Shown: positions 1 through 5,822, counted from the stretch's first letter. The stretch is 7,415 nucleotides of DNA from UBA791 sp963602355 (GCA_963602355.1 CAVCIU010000060.1:1-7415); one strand, 5' to 3'. Numbers and translations are program-made. Notes: generated from the sequence alone by a model not told the origin.

Positions 1-9
1 TGTTGCCAT
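1..9 (-). CDS. Start of a second toxin-like micro-ORF, cut by the window edge
   Basis: Only the first three codons (M-A-T) are inside the window. The ATG at 7-9, the extended Shine-Dalgarno at 16-26 and the SD-sequestering leader (up to about 60) are identical to those of the complete micro-ORF at 5658-5768. The gene is therefore inferred to be a second copy or paralogue pointing out of the window. Whether it is intact, and whether it has its own antisense RNA, cannot be seen. Confidence 0.5.
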
Positions 10-209
10 AAGCATCACCCCTTTCTTGACGTAAGCAACGTCAGTTAAAAGAAATGAGTGGTGTCCACTTACTATACAATTTTTCAATGTTCGATTTTAT
101 ATTCTTATTATATATATTTTAACCACGAAAATATATACAATATTTGAAGGATATTGTATGTCTTTTCCTTTGGATTGCTTCGTCGTATTCACTCCTCGCA
201 AGGACAGTA
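1..209 (-). repeat. Left arm of long inverted repeat (toxin-leader repeat, copy A)
   Basis: Positions 1-180 are the reverse complement of 5487-5666 with one mismatch (131 versus 5536). The arms then differ for a short stretch (14 bases here, 7 in the other copy) and match again for 15 bases (195-209 versus 5465-5479) before diverging. The arm holds the leader, Shine-Dalgarno and first codons of the micro-ORF that is complete in copy B. It probably continues beyond the left edge. It contains a perfect 9-bp hairpin (135-143 with 151-159) and the variable end of a 'TGCGAG…GAAGCAATCC' interspersed repeat. No target-site duplication or transposase is visible. Confidence 0.95.
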
Positions 210-487
210 ATTTTAATAATTTAACGCACCACTCACCCTAACCCTGCTTGGTTGTTGCCGATAAACAAGTCTTCGTGTTTTGCTTCGCAAAAGCACTCCG
301 CTCTCTGGCAACAATCCGCTCTACCTCAAGGGGCGAGGGGAAATATAAGTGCGCGAGTGAAGCTGCAAGTGGGCTTTGCTCCTGTGGGTTTCGGACTTCG
401 TCCTGCAATCCTACGTTGCTATCGTAGTGTTCGCCTGCTTGCCACACTGACCGTGTGTCAATACCGCTCACACCGGCTCACGCAGGC
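210..487. other. Hairpin-rich intergenic block, no supported gene
   Basis: This block is visibly richer in G and C than its surroundings. It shows a nested fold: 252-259 (TTGTTGCC) pairs perfectly with 307-314 (GGCAACAA), enclosing a hairpin of 275-283 with 287-296 (TTC loop, one bulged G). Further small hairpins are GGAC-TTC-GTCC near 393-403, CTACG/CGTAG near 412-428, and CACAC/GTGTG (443-447/453-457) inside GCCTGC/GCAGGC (433-438/482-487). The word GCGCGAGTGA at about 352 recurs at about 5333. Open frames cross the block on both strands but lack a ribosome site and family resemblance, so I read it as degenerate interspersed repeat DNA or structured non-coding sequence. Confidence 0.55.
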
Positions 488-513
488 AAAAAAAAACTCC
501 TTTTAAAGGAGTT
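488..513 (-). terminator. Intrinsic terminator for leftward transcription
   Basis: Read on the minus strand, a 7-bp stem (AACTCCT/AGGAGTT, 507-513 with 495-501, five-base loop) runs straight into a U-tract (bases 488-494 are all A on the plus strand). It lies 28 bases past the stop of the small leftward ORF at 542-706, its most likely user. It could also catch leftward read-through from the SulP operon across tspO. On the plus strand there is no T-run after the stem. Confidence 0.75.
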
Positions 514-541
514 CAAAATTTTCTATAGGAAGGGAAGGTAA

Positions 542-706
542 TTAGGGTAGGTTTGTAGAATTTCTCTCTCTTATAAAATACGCAACTAATTGCTCGTGTT
601 CAATTAATGTCTCTCGTATCTTACATCTATATAAAGGATTTCTTTTACACCCAATTTCAGCATGTATAAATTTTGTTACAAAAGTTAATAAGTTGGGTGA
701 TGACAT
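542..706 (-). CDS. Small leftward ORF, 54 residues, unknown function
   Basis: The frame starts at an ATG at 704-706, preceded by an in-frame TGA, and ends in TAA. The product begins MSSPNLLTFV and ends ERNSTNLP. It is basic, with a central CKRNPLYRCK segment (two cysteines eight residues apart) and a helix-prone, charged C-terminal half (ETLIEHEQLVAYFIRER). I recognise no family. In its favour are balanced amino-acid composition, a matching leftward terminator 28 bases downstream, and a divergent arrangement with tspO only 27 bases away. Against it are the lack of a Shine-Dalgarno and the small size. An AT-rich extended -10 (TG-A-TATTTT, 723-731 on the minus strand) ends 16 bases before the ATG. 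It could also be a remnant of a longer gene. Confidence 0.4.
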   Translation of the reverse strand: MSSPNLLTFVTKFIHAEIGCKRNPLYRCKIRETLIEHEQLVAYFIRERNSTNLP

Positions 707-727
707 TTTTCAAAAATCTGTTAAAAT
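700..727 (+). promoter_or_regulatory. tspO promoter, predicted leaderless start
   Basis: A -35-like ATGACA (700-705), a 16-base spacer and an extended -10 TG-T-TAAAAT (719-727) end six bases before the tspO ATG at 734. A normal initiation distance puts the transcript start on or next to the start codon. No Shine-Dalgarno is present. The -35 overlaps the start codon of the divergent small ORF, so the two units would compete for polymerase if both are real. Confidence 0.6.
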
Positions 728-733
728 ATCAAT

Positions 734-1120
734 ATGGTCTCAATTTGGTATCATTCACTTTTAAAACCTCATATAACACCTCCAGAATGGGTTTTCCCAG
801 CTGTCTGGTCTGTTCTATATATCTTTATGGCAATTGCCTTTATTCGTGTATTCAGAGACTTCAAATTCGCTGAAAAAAGAAAAGCCCTTATCCTCTTCTG
901 CTCTCAGCTTATAGTAAACCTATGTTGGTCGCCTGCATTCTTCACTCTACACAACATAAGTCTAGCGCTTATCATCTGCGCTATCCTTTGGGTTCTTGTA
1001 CTTTTAACAACATTAGAATTCTTTAAGTACTCTCGATTAGCAGGGCTTCTTTTCGCCCCATATCTAATCTGGGTTACTTGCGCTCTTTGGCTTAATTTCC
1101 AATTCCTAATTTTGAATTAA
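734..1120 (+). CDS. tspO: TspO/MBR-family tryptophan-rich membrane protein, short form lacking helix 1
   Basis: The 128-residue product matches the TspO/MBR fold from the first loop onward. Visible hallmarks are W5-Y6, K11-P12, PP (16-17), WVF (19-21), W25, LY (28-29), N62-x-x-W65-x-P68, the PYLIW block (109-113) and N121. About four membrane helices are predicted (roughly 18-40, 50-70, 75-94, 102-124). Family members usually have five helices and about 150-160 residues; the roughly 30-residue first helix is missing. It is not hidden upstream, because an in-frame TAA sits at 722-724. TspO proteins bind porphyrins and cholesterol-like ligands and take part in tetrapyrrole and stress responses; which role applies here is unknown. 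The start is supported by an extended -10 six bases upstream (leaderless). The 3' end overlaps the SulP gene tail to tail by 15 bases. Confidence 0.88.
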   Translation: MVSIWYHSLLKPHITPPEWVFPAVWSVLYIFMAIAFIRVFRDFKFAEKRKALILFCSQLIVNLCWSPAFFTLHNISLALIICAILWVLVLLTTLEFFKYSRLAGLLFAPYLIWVTCALWLNFQFLILN

Positions 1121-2695
1121 AAAATTTGCTCTTGAAACGGCTTGGTTTACTGAAAACTTAATGTCTTCCTTTGCCAAAATGCCTTCCAATCCCATTTTCA
1201 AGATTTTTGCAGCCAATCGTTTGTTTTTAAGAACTAACAATATTTTGATTTCTTTATCTTGAAGTTTTAAAATAGTATCTTCCAACGCAAAAACAGCTGA
1301 AATATCAAACGAATTCAACTCAGAACAATCTAACACAATCGCCTTACTATCAAAAGATTCTTCAACTTTTGAAACAAGTTGTGCAGTAGATCCAAAGAAG
1401 AATATACCATTAACCTTTAATACAGTAACTTCACCATTCTTACAATCAATTGTAGAATCGCTTAATTCGCCCGCATCTTCAAGGTTAACCTCAAAATGTT
1501 TTGATACCTTCGCCGCAAACAACAATGCTGAAAGCACGATACCAACTCCCACAGCAAAAATTAAATCGTATAAAACAGTTAGCAAGAATACCGCTATCAT
1601 AACTATCAAATCTGATTTTGGAGAGAATTTGATAACCTTCAAATACTTATAATCTACAATATCAATACCAACCTTAATCAATATAGCTGAAAGTATTGCC
1701 ATTGGAATTTGAGAAGCCAACGGTGCAAAGAATAAAATAATACTTATCAAGAACAATGAGTGAACAACTCCTGAAAGTTTTCCAGTAGCACCAGCCTTAA
1801 TATTAACAACTGTTCTCATTGTAGCACCAGCACCTGCCAAACCTCCAAAGATACCAGAAATAGCATTACCTAAGCCTTGTCCGAAAACTTCTTTTCTAGA
1901 ATTATGTTTTGTCTTAGTAATTGAATCAGCAACAAGAGAAGTTAAAAGTGAATCGATACAACCCAAAATTGCCAATGAAAATGCTGCAGGAAGAATAGCC
2001 TTCAATTCATTAAAGCTAATCATTCCAATCTTAATTGAAGGAAATGCTCTAGGAATTTCGCCAATTGTAGCAACGTCAAACTTCATCATTACACTAAAAA
2101 CAGTACAAAGCACCAACGCAATTAAGCTTGAAGGTACTTTTTCATTAATCTTTTTAGGAGTAAAGAACACAATTGCCAATGTCAAAACACTTAAAATTAA
2201 TGCTTGATAATTGATTGCATCTAAGTGTTTTACGAAATAAACTATGTGTTCAATTGGAGCCCCAGTATACTCCATTCCGAAGAAAGGAGTTAATTGAAGT
2301 AATATAATAATTACCCCAATCCCTGTCATAAACCCTGAAATAACAGGATATGGAACATATTTAATCAAGTTAGCAAGTTGAGTAAACGAAATTGCTATCT
2401 GAATTAAACCTGCTAAAAATATTGCCATAAAAATAGTAGAAGGATTGTCTGGAAATAAAAGCACCAATCCTGCCACAACAACAGTCATTGGACCAGTTGG
2501 GCCAGAGACCTGTGTAGGAGTTCCGCCGAACAATGCTGCGAAGAAGCCCACAAAGATTGCGCCATACAAACCAGCTGTTGCGCCTAAACCACTTGCTACA
2601 CCAAATGCTAATGCCAATGGCAATGCGATTACGCCGGCTGTTATACCACCAAAGATATTTCCCTTTATATTAGAGAAAAATTTTGTATTTTCCAT
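1106..2695 (-). CDS. SulP-family anion transporter, BicA-like, with C-terminal STAS domain
   Basis: The 529-residue inner-membrane protein follows the cyanobacterial bicarbonate transporter BicA closely. It shares the N-terminal NIFGGITAGVIALPLALAFG block (13-32), GGTPTQ (58-62) followed by PTGPMTVV (66-73), PYPVISGFMTGIG (115-127), GCIDSLLTS (245-253) with the conserved Asp248, and GAGATM-x-TVVNI (288-299). A cytoplasmic STAS domain (about 420-525, core DCSELNSFDIS at 456-466) closes the protein. BicA is a sodium-dependent bicarbonate importer; SulP relatives carry sulfate, C4-dicarboxylates or other anions, so bicarbonate is an inference from similarity. One difference is Gly65 where BicA, as I recall it, has Glu (SEPTG). 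I chose the ATG at 2693-2695 because AAAGGA (2702-2707) sits six bases upstream; a TTG two codons earlier abuts that site. The gene lies 30 bases after the acyl-CoA synthetase stop, so the two are probably one operon. Confidence 0.9.
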   Translation of the reverse strand: MENTKFFSNIKGNIFGGITAGVIALPLALAFGVASGLGATAGLYGAIFVGFFAALFGGTPTQVSGPTGPMTVVVAGLVLLFPDNPSTIFMAIFLAGLIQIAISFTQLANLIKYVPYPVISGFMTGIGVIIILLQLTPFFGMEYTGAPIEHIVYFVKHLDAINYQALILSVLTLAIVFFTPKKINEKVPSSLIALVLCTVFSVMMKFDVATIGEIPRAFPSIKIGMISFNELKAILPAAFSLAILGCIDSLLTSLVADSITKTKHNSRKEVFGQGLGNAISGIFGGLAGAGATMRTVVNIKAGATGKLSGVVHSLFLISIILFFAPLASQIPMAILSAILIKVGIDIVDYKYLKVIKFSPKSDLIVMIAVFLLTVLYDLIFAVGVGIVLSALLFAAKVSKHFEVNLEDAGELSDSTIDCKNGEVTVLKVNGIFFFGSTAQLVSKVEESFDSKAIVLDCSELNSFDISAVFALEDTILKLQDKEIKILLVLKNKRLAAKILKMGLEGILAKEDIKFSVNQAVSRANFLIQN

Positions 2696-2701
2696 ATTCA
2701 A

Positions 2702-2707
2702 TCCTTT
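2702..2707 (-). promoter_or_regulatory. Shine-Dalgarno that fixes the SulP start
   Basis: AAAGGA on the minus strand lies six bases before the ATG at 2693-2695 and touches the alternative TTG at 2699-2701, which leaves no usable spacing for the TTG. The ATG is therefore preferred. Confidence 0.75.
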
Positions 2708-2725
2708 ACTATTTTATTTATTTAA

Positions 2726-4384
2726 TTAATCTAAATTAAACATTTTTTTGATTTCTCTACGTTTAATTTTTGATGTCGCAGTTCTTGGCATTGGTTCATT
2801 AAACAAGAAAATGTTATTTGGTCTTTTGAAGTGAGAAAGTTGTTTAGACATTTCTTTAACTTCATATTTCACGAATTTTTCAACATCTTCAAGATTTCCG
2901 CCACGTTCATCGTAGATATGTTGTTTTGGTCTTACAAATACGTAAATATCTTCACAGCCGTCTTTTTGACCGTTTTTACGTTTTGCACCCAATGCGCAAA
3001 CTTCTTGGAAGTTTGGATTTTTTTCAAGAAGTGCTTCGATTTCTTCTGGGAATACTTTTTTACCACCAGAAAGTACAATCATATTTTTGATACGACCAGT
3101 AATCCAAATAAAGCCGTCTTTATCGATTTTAGCGATATCACCAGTGTGTAACCAACCGTCTGGAGTGATAACTTCGTCTGTCATATCAGGTTTGTTATAA
3201 TAACCCTTCATAACATTATCACCTTTAACAAGCAATTCACCTGTTTCAGGGTCAATTTTTGCTGTTACATTTGAAAGAGGTTTACCAACAGAACCCAATT
3301 TACGTGCTTCGTCTGTGTTTAGTGAAACAACAGGGCTTGCTTCTGATAGACCGTAACCTTCATAGATTGTCATACCAATGTTTTCAAAGAATTTAGCAGC
3401 TTTGATATCCAATGGCGCACCACCTGATAGGAAGCCTTTGAATTTACCACCGAATTTTTTGTGAATATCTTTAAACATTAATTTTTTAATCTTTTTGAAT
3501 TTGATAAATTTAGCTAATTGATATTTGATATCAAACATTCTTCTTGCAAACATTGATTTTGAACGTAATTCAGCGTGAATACTTGATTCAAGAAGTTTCA
3601 TAAATGCAGGAACAACAATCATGAAAGTGATTTGTTTTTCTTCCATTAATTCAAAGATGTCTTTTGGTTTCAAACTCTTTGAGTAGTAGATTGAAGTACC
3701 TAAACTCAAGAAGGTTAAGAAACCTACTGTTAACTCGAATAAATGGTTCATAGGTAAGATAGATAGAAGTCTATCGTTTGGACCCATGTTAAAGCAAGGA
3801 CCCATAGCTTTTACTTGCGCTAAGATGTTTCTGAAAGAGATTTCAACACCTTTAGGGTTGCCTGTTGTACCTGATGTGTAGATAATTAGCGCAGTAGAAT
3901 TGATGTTTCTGTGGCGCCATTTTCTGTTTGGTTTGTCATCAAGAGTGTAAATGCTTGGATAATCCTTGATAGAACCTGCATCATTAATGATGATAATGTG
4001 TTCGATTGATTTGATTGTTTCCTTCAATTTTATTGCCATTGGCAAGTATGTTGAAGATACAAGCATAACTTTTGGTTGGCAGTCTGAAAGAATTGATGTC
4101 AATTCGTATTCTGTCAACTTGATATCAAGAGGGATTGTTATAGAACCAGCCATTGTAGATGCGAATAATGCTGCACCCCATTCAGGCATTGATTCAGAAA
4201 GGATAGACAATTTGTCCCCTTTGTCGATACCGATTTCGATTAAATAGTTTGCCAATCTTTTAGATAATATATCTAGACCTTTGAAAGTCAATTCTCTCCA
4301 GCCTAAGTGAGATTTCATACCTAATGCAATACCACCTTCAAGCTTTTTTAATTTTCTTTCAATAAATAATAATGTATTTTCCAT
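2726..4384 (-). CDS. AMP-forming acyl-CoA synthetase (long-chain fatty-acid-CoA ligase-like)
   Basis: This 552-residue ANL-superfamily enzyme activates a carboxylic acid with ATP to an acyl-adenylate and then transfers it to CoA or another thiol. All core motifs are present: the P-loop YTSGTTGNPKG (169-179), PMNHLFE (211-217), LSGGAPLD (319-326), YEGYGLSE (341-348), WLHTGD with Asp416, the hinge region ITGRIKN (428-434, Arg431), SGGKKVFPEEIE (439-450), and the C-terminal catalytic lysine in TATSKIKRR (Lys539). Length and motifs fit long-chain fatty-acyl-CoA ligases. No carrier-protein or reductase domain is fused, and no membrane segment is obvious. Acyl-ACP synthetase or another aryl/acyl ligase is possible. 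AGGAGA (4393-4398) precedes the ATG, and a promoter lies at 4417-4446. It is the first gene of a probable operon with the SulP transporter. Confidence 0.92.
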   Translation of the reverse strand: MENTLLFIERKLKKLEGGIALGMKSHLGWRELTFKGLDILSKRLANYLIEIGIDKGDKLSILSESMPEWGAALFASTMAGSITIPLDIKLTEYELTSILSDCQPKVMLVSSTYLPMAIKLKETIKSIEHIIIINDAGSIKDYPSIYTLDDKPNRKWRHRNINSTALIIYTSGTTGNPKGVEISFRNILAQVKAMGPCFNMGPNDRLLSILPMNHLFELTVGFLTFLSLGTSIYYSKSLKPKDIFELMEEKQITFMIVVPAFMKLLESSIHAELRSKSMFARRMFDIKYQLAKFIKFKKIKKLMFKDIHKKFGGKFKGFLSGGAPLDIKAAKFFENIGMTIYEGYGLSEASPVVSLNTDEARKLGSVGKPLSNVTAKIDPETGELLVKGDNVMKGYYNKPDMTDEVITPDGWLHTGDIAKIDKDGFIWITGRIKNMIVLSGGKKVFPEEIEALLEKNPNFQEVCALGAKRKNGQKDGCEDIYVFVRPKQHIYDERGGNLEDVEKFVKYEVKEMSKQLSHFKRPNNIFLFNEPMPRTATSKIKRREIKKMFNLD

Positions 4385-4416
4385 TCTTATTATCTCCTAT
4401 AAAATTTGCCCATACG

Positions 4417-4446
4417 ACTATACCACAAACATTTTAAAAATCCTAA
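4417..4446 (-). promoter_or_regulatory. Promoter of the synthetase-SulP operon
   Basis: On the minus strand an extended -10, TG-G-TATAGT (TATAGT at 4417-4422), follows a weak -35 TTAGGA (4441-4446) at 18 bases. Transcription would begin near 4410, giving a leader of about 26 bases with the AGGAGA ribosome site. The region is shared with the divergent transporter promoter. Confidence 0.55.
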
Positions 4447-4451
4447 TTTTT

Positions 4452-4460
4452 TGATACAAT
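4452..4460 (+). promoter_or_regulatory. DMT-transporter promoter, predicted leaderless start
   Basis: The extended -10 TG-A-TACAAT (TACAAT 4455-4460) ends seven bases before the ATG at 4468. No recognisable -35 sits at the usual distance and no Shine-Dalgarno exists, as expected for an extended -10 promoter driving a leaderless message. Confidence 0.6.
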
Positions 4461-4467
4461 CTTTAAT

Positions 4468-5322
4468 ATGATTTTCACTTATATAACGTTATTTTTAAGA
4501 ATAATTTCAAACCCAGTAGCGAATGCATTTCAGAAGAAGATTGTGCAGAAGAATTCTGCGATTGTGAGCAATTTTTATATTTATGCGTTTATGAGCTTGT
4601 GCTGTATTCCGCTTGCGATGAAAACTGATTGGACACAGATTGGGGCGAATGTCTACGGCAATGCGTTTTTTGCTGGAATGCTTTGTTCTACGGGGACAGC
4701 ATGCTTGATTAAGGCACTACAGCGCGGGGATTTGTCAGTACTTGGACCAATTAATTCTTATAAATGTATCGTTGGGTTAGTTACGGCTTTCTTTTTACTT
4801 GGAGAAATTCCTACGTTACTTGGATTTGCGGGAATGATTTTGATTATATGGGGAAGCTGGTTTGTTTTTGATGCGACAGAGGAAGGATTTTCTCTTGCAT
4901 TGTTTAAGAGACGTGATATACAGTTAAGATTTTTGGCATTACTTTTGACAGGGATTGAGGCAGGATTTTTAAAAAAGGTTATTGTGCTTTCATCGCCTGA
5001 AATTTCGTTTTACTTGTGGTGTTTTTCTGGAGCATTGTTTTCATTTGTGTTGTTGCTTTATTTTAGAAAAAACTTTGAAAGAGTTGAAAAGAGTTGCTTG
5101 AAGGACTACTTGATAGTGGCTAGTTGCCTTGCGGTAATGCAGTTGTCTACTAATTACGTGTTTGATAATATGAACGTTGGCTTTGCGTTGGCACTGTTCC
5201 AACTTTCTACATTGGTGTCATTGTTTTTGGGCTTTAAGATGTTTCACGAGACTGATATGACAAAGAAGATTATTGGTACTGTGATAATGATTGTCGGCTC
5301 AATCTTGGTCTTGACGACGTAA
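4468..5322 (+). CDS. EamA/DMT-superfamily transporter
   Basis: The 284-residue protein has about ten hydrophobic helices in two halves, the usual size and plan of EamA (drug/metabolite) exporters. The first half carries the repeat signature ALQRGDLSVLGPI (83-95), a helix ending FFLLGE (108-113) and a following helix LLGFAGMILIIWGSWFVF. The second half repeats the pattern with LALFQLSTLVSLFLGFKMFHE (241-261) and a final helix IIGTVIMIVGSILVL. Substrates in this family range from amino acids to nucleotides and drugs, and nothing here identifies one. It is divergent from the synthetase operon with an 83-base shared promoter region. The ATG follows an extended -10 by seven bases and has no ribosome site. 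A long hairpin follows 35 bases after the stop. Confidence 0.85.
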   Translation: MIFTYITLFLRIISNPVANAFQKKIVQKNSAIVSNFYIYAFMSLCCIPLAMKTDWTQIGANVYGNAFFAGMLCSTGTACLIKALQRGDLSVLGPINSYKCIVGLVTAFFLLGEIPTLLGFAGMILIIWGSWFVFDATEEGFSLALFKRRDIQLRFLALLLTGIEAGFLKKVIVLSSPEISFYLWCFSGALFSFVLLLYFRKNFERVEKSCLKDYLIVASCLAVMQLSTNYVFDNMNVGFALALFQLSTLVSLFLGFKMFHETDMTKKIIGTVIMIVGSILVLTT

Positions 5323-5464
5323 TTGTGAGTAGGCGCGAGTGAGCAGAGGGCGAAGACTTGAAGATTTTGAAAAATAAAATTTTGAAAAATCTTCAATCGT
5401 AGACCCGTTTAATGCGAACGAGCAAGACAGCCATAAACAGTAAATAGTGAATAGCTACAATAAA
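5323..5464. other. Intergenic spacer with an 11-bp hairpin downstream of the transporter
   Basis: 5358-5368 (TTGAAGATTTT) pairs perfectly with 5386-5396 across a 17-base AT-only-like loop; TTTTGAAAAAT occurs twice inside. No U-tract follows, so it may stabilise the mRNA end or be Rho-assisted rather than act as a classical terminator. The rest is low-complexity repeat-like text (GCGCGAGTGA near 5333, 'AGTGAATAG' near 5447) with no gene. Confidence 0.5.
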
Positions 5465-5666
5465 TACTGTCCTTGCGAGCATAGCGAAGCAATCCAAAGG
5501 AAAAGACATACAATATCCTTCAAATATTGTATATAATTTCGTGGTTAAAATATATATAATAAGAATATAAAATCGAACATTGAAAAATTGTATAGTAAGT
5601 GGACACCACTCATTTCTTTTAACTGACGTTGCTTACGTCAAGAAAGGGGTGATGCTTATGGCAACA
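5465..5666 (+). repeat. Right arm of long inverted repeat (toxin-leader repeat, copy B)
   Basis: This is the partner of 1-209. Identity is 179 of 180 over 5487-5666, with another 15 matching bases at 5465-5479 beyond a short variable stretch (5480-5486). Matching stops being testable at 5666 because the other copy leaves the window. The arm includes a perfect 9-bp hairpin (5508-5516 with 5524-5532, loop CCTTCAA), an AT-rich tract and the complete leader of the micro-ORF. Confidence 0.95.
5607..5651 (+). promoter_or_regulatory. Leader hairpin that sequesters an extended Shine-Dalgarno
   Basis: The ribosome site AGAAAGGGGTGAT is the 16S-complementary consensus with one base missing, and lies eight bases (from its G-run) before the ATG at 5658. 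The segment 5641-5651 pairs with 5607-5617 (10 of 11 positions, one A·G mismatch), capped by TGACGT/ACGTCA (5624-5629/5635-5640, loop TGCTT) and a six-base bulge. A competing small hairpin AGTGG-ACA-CCACT (5598-5610) would release the site. A possible -10, TATAGT (5591-5596), would start the mRNA near 5603, but has no clear -35. Confidence 0.65.
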
Positions 5667-5768
5667 ATTAAAGCGCTAGCCGTTATGTTTTACATAATAG
5701 CAGTTTTGTTTAATAGACAAAAACTAGCGTTAACAATTGCAATCCTAACGCTAGTTTTATTTCAATAA
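5658..5768 (+). CDS. Hydrophobic 36-residue peptide, candidate type I toxin (holin-like)
   Basis: The peptide starts MATIKALAVMFYIIAVLFNR, has a short RQK polar patch at 20-22 and a second hydrophobic stretch to Q36, and is almost certainly membrane-targeted. The N-terminal part resembles the holin-like type I toxin family of Firmicutes (pattern xALxxMxxxxxxIAxLxxxxK). Length, the very strong but structurally hidden Shine-Dalgarno, and an opposing promoter giving a 3'-overlapping antisense RNA all fit such loci. I prefer the ATG at 5658 over the one at 5652, which is only two bases from the G-run. Oddly, codons 22-34 run through the arms of a terminator-like hairpin and the stop lies just beyond its U-tract. 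It could instead be a non-coding RNA with an incidental frame. The upstream half is duplicated at 1-60. Confidence 0.6.
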   Translation: MATIKALAVMFYIIAVLFNRQKLALTIAILTLVLFQ

Positions 5769-5816
5769 ACTAGAAGTGGTGTAAAATTTTAGCTTTTGCT
5801 AAAAGCCACTTGCTAT
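5718..5816 (-). ncRNA. Predicted antisense RNA (candidate RNA antitoxin), about 100 nt
   Basis: Starting seven bases after the -10 at 5823-5828, the transcript would open with a stable hairpin (5806-5811 with 5774-5779 outside, 5798-5804 with 5787-5793 inside, TTTT/AAAA loop). It would then cross the toxin stop codon and end at the 13-bp hairpin plus U-tract near 5718. Two stem-loops joined by a short linker, antisense to the 3' end of a hydrophobic micro-ORF, is the typical shape of type I antitoxin RNAs. The RNA is predicted only from promoter, folds and terminator. Confidence 0.55.
5720..5762. terminator. Bidirectional terminator-like hairpin inside the micro-ORF
   Basis: AAAACTAGCGTTA (5720-5732) pairs perfectly over 13 bp with 5746-5758, loop of 13. 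Rightward it is followed by TTTTATTT; leftward the strand continues TTTTTGTCT. It could end both the toxin mRNA and the antisense RNA. The 3' arm can alternatively pair with CTAGC-CGTTA at 5676-5685 (one bulge), near the start of the ORF. Confidence 0.7.
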
Positions 5817-5822
5817 ATTCTT

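Noticed and set aside
238..506. Overlapping open frames on both strands (238-471 minus, 252-506 plus)
   Set aside because: They lie in the hairpin-rich repeat block, have no ribosome site and no family resemblance; residue runs such as SPLEVERIVARER are translations of repeat text.
673..873. Rightward frame starting TTG at 673 overlapping tspO
   Set aside because: It overlaps tspO in another frame, lacks a ribosome site and resembles no family. tspO in the 734 frame has clear family motifs.
2445..4247. Plus-strand frames at 2445-2729, 2831-3151 and 3966-4247
   Set aside because: All are antisense to the well-supported SulP and synthetase genes and have biased composition typical of shadow frames.
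5580..5651. Longer toxin-frame start at 5580 (TTG)
   Set aside because: The extension would place the leader hairpin and the Shine-Dalgarno inside the coding region. The strong ribosome site points to 5658.
1..5666. Composite transposon reading of the inverted repeats
   Set aside because: The arms encode no transposase, show no target-site duplication, and instead contain a toxin leader. Duplicated repeat units explain them better.
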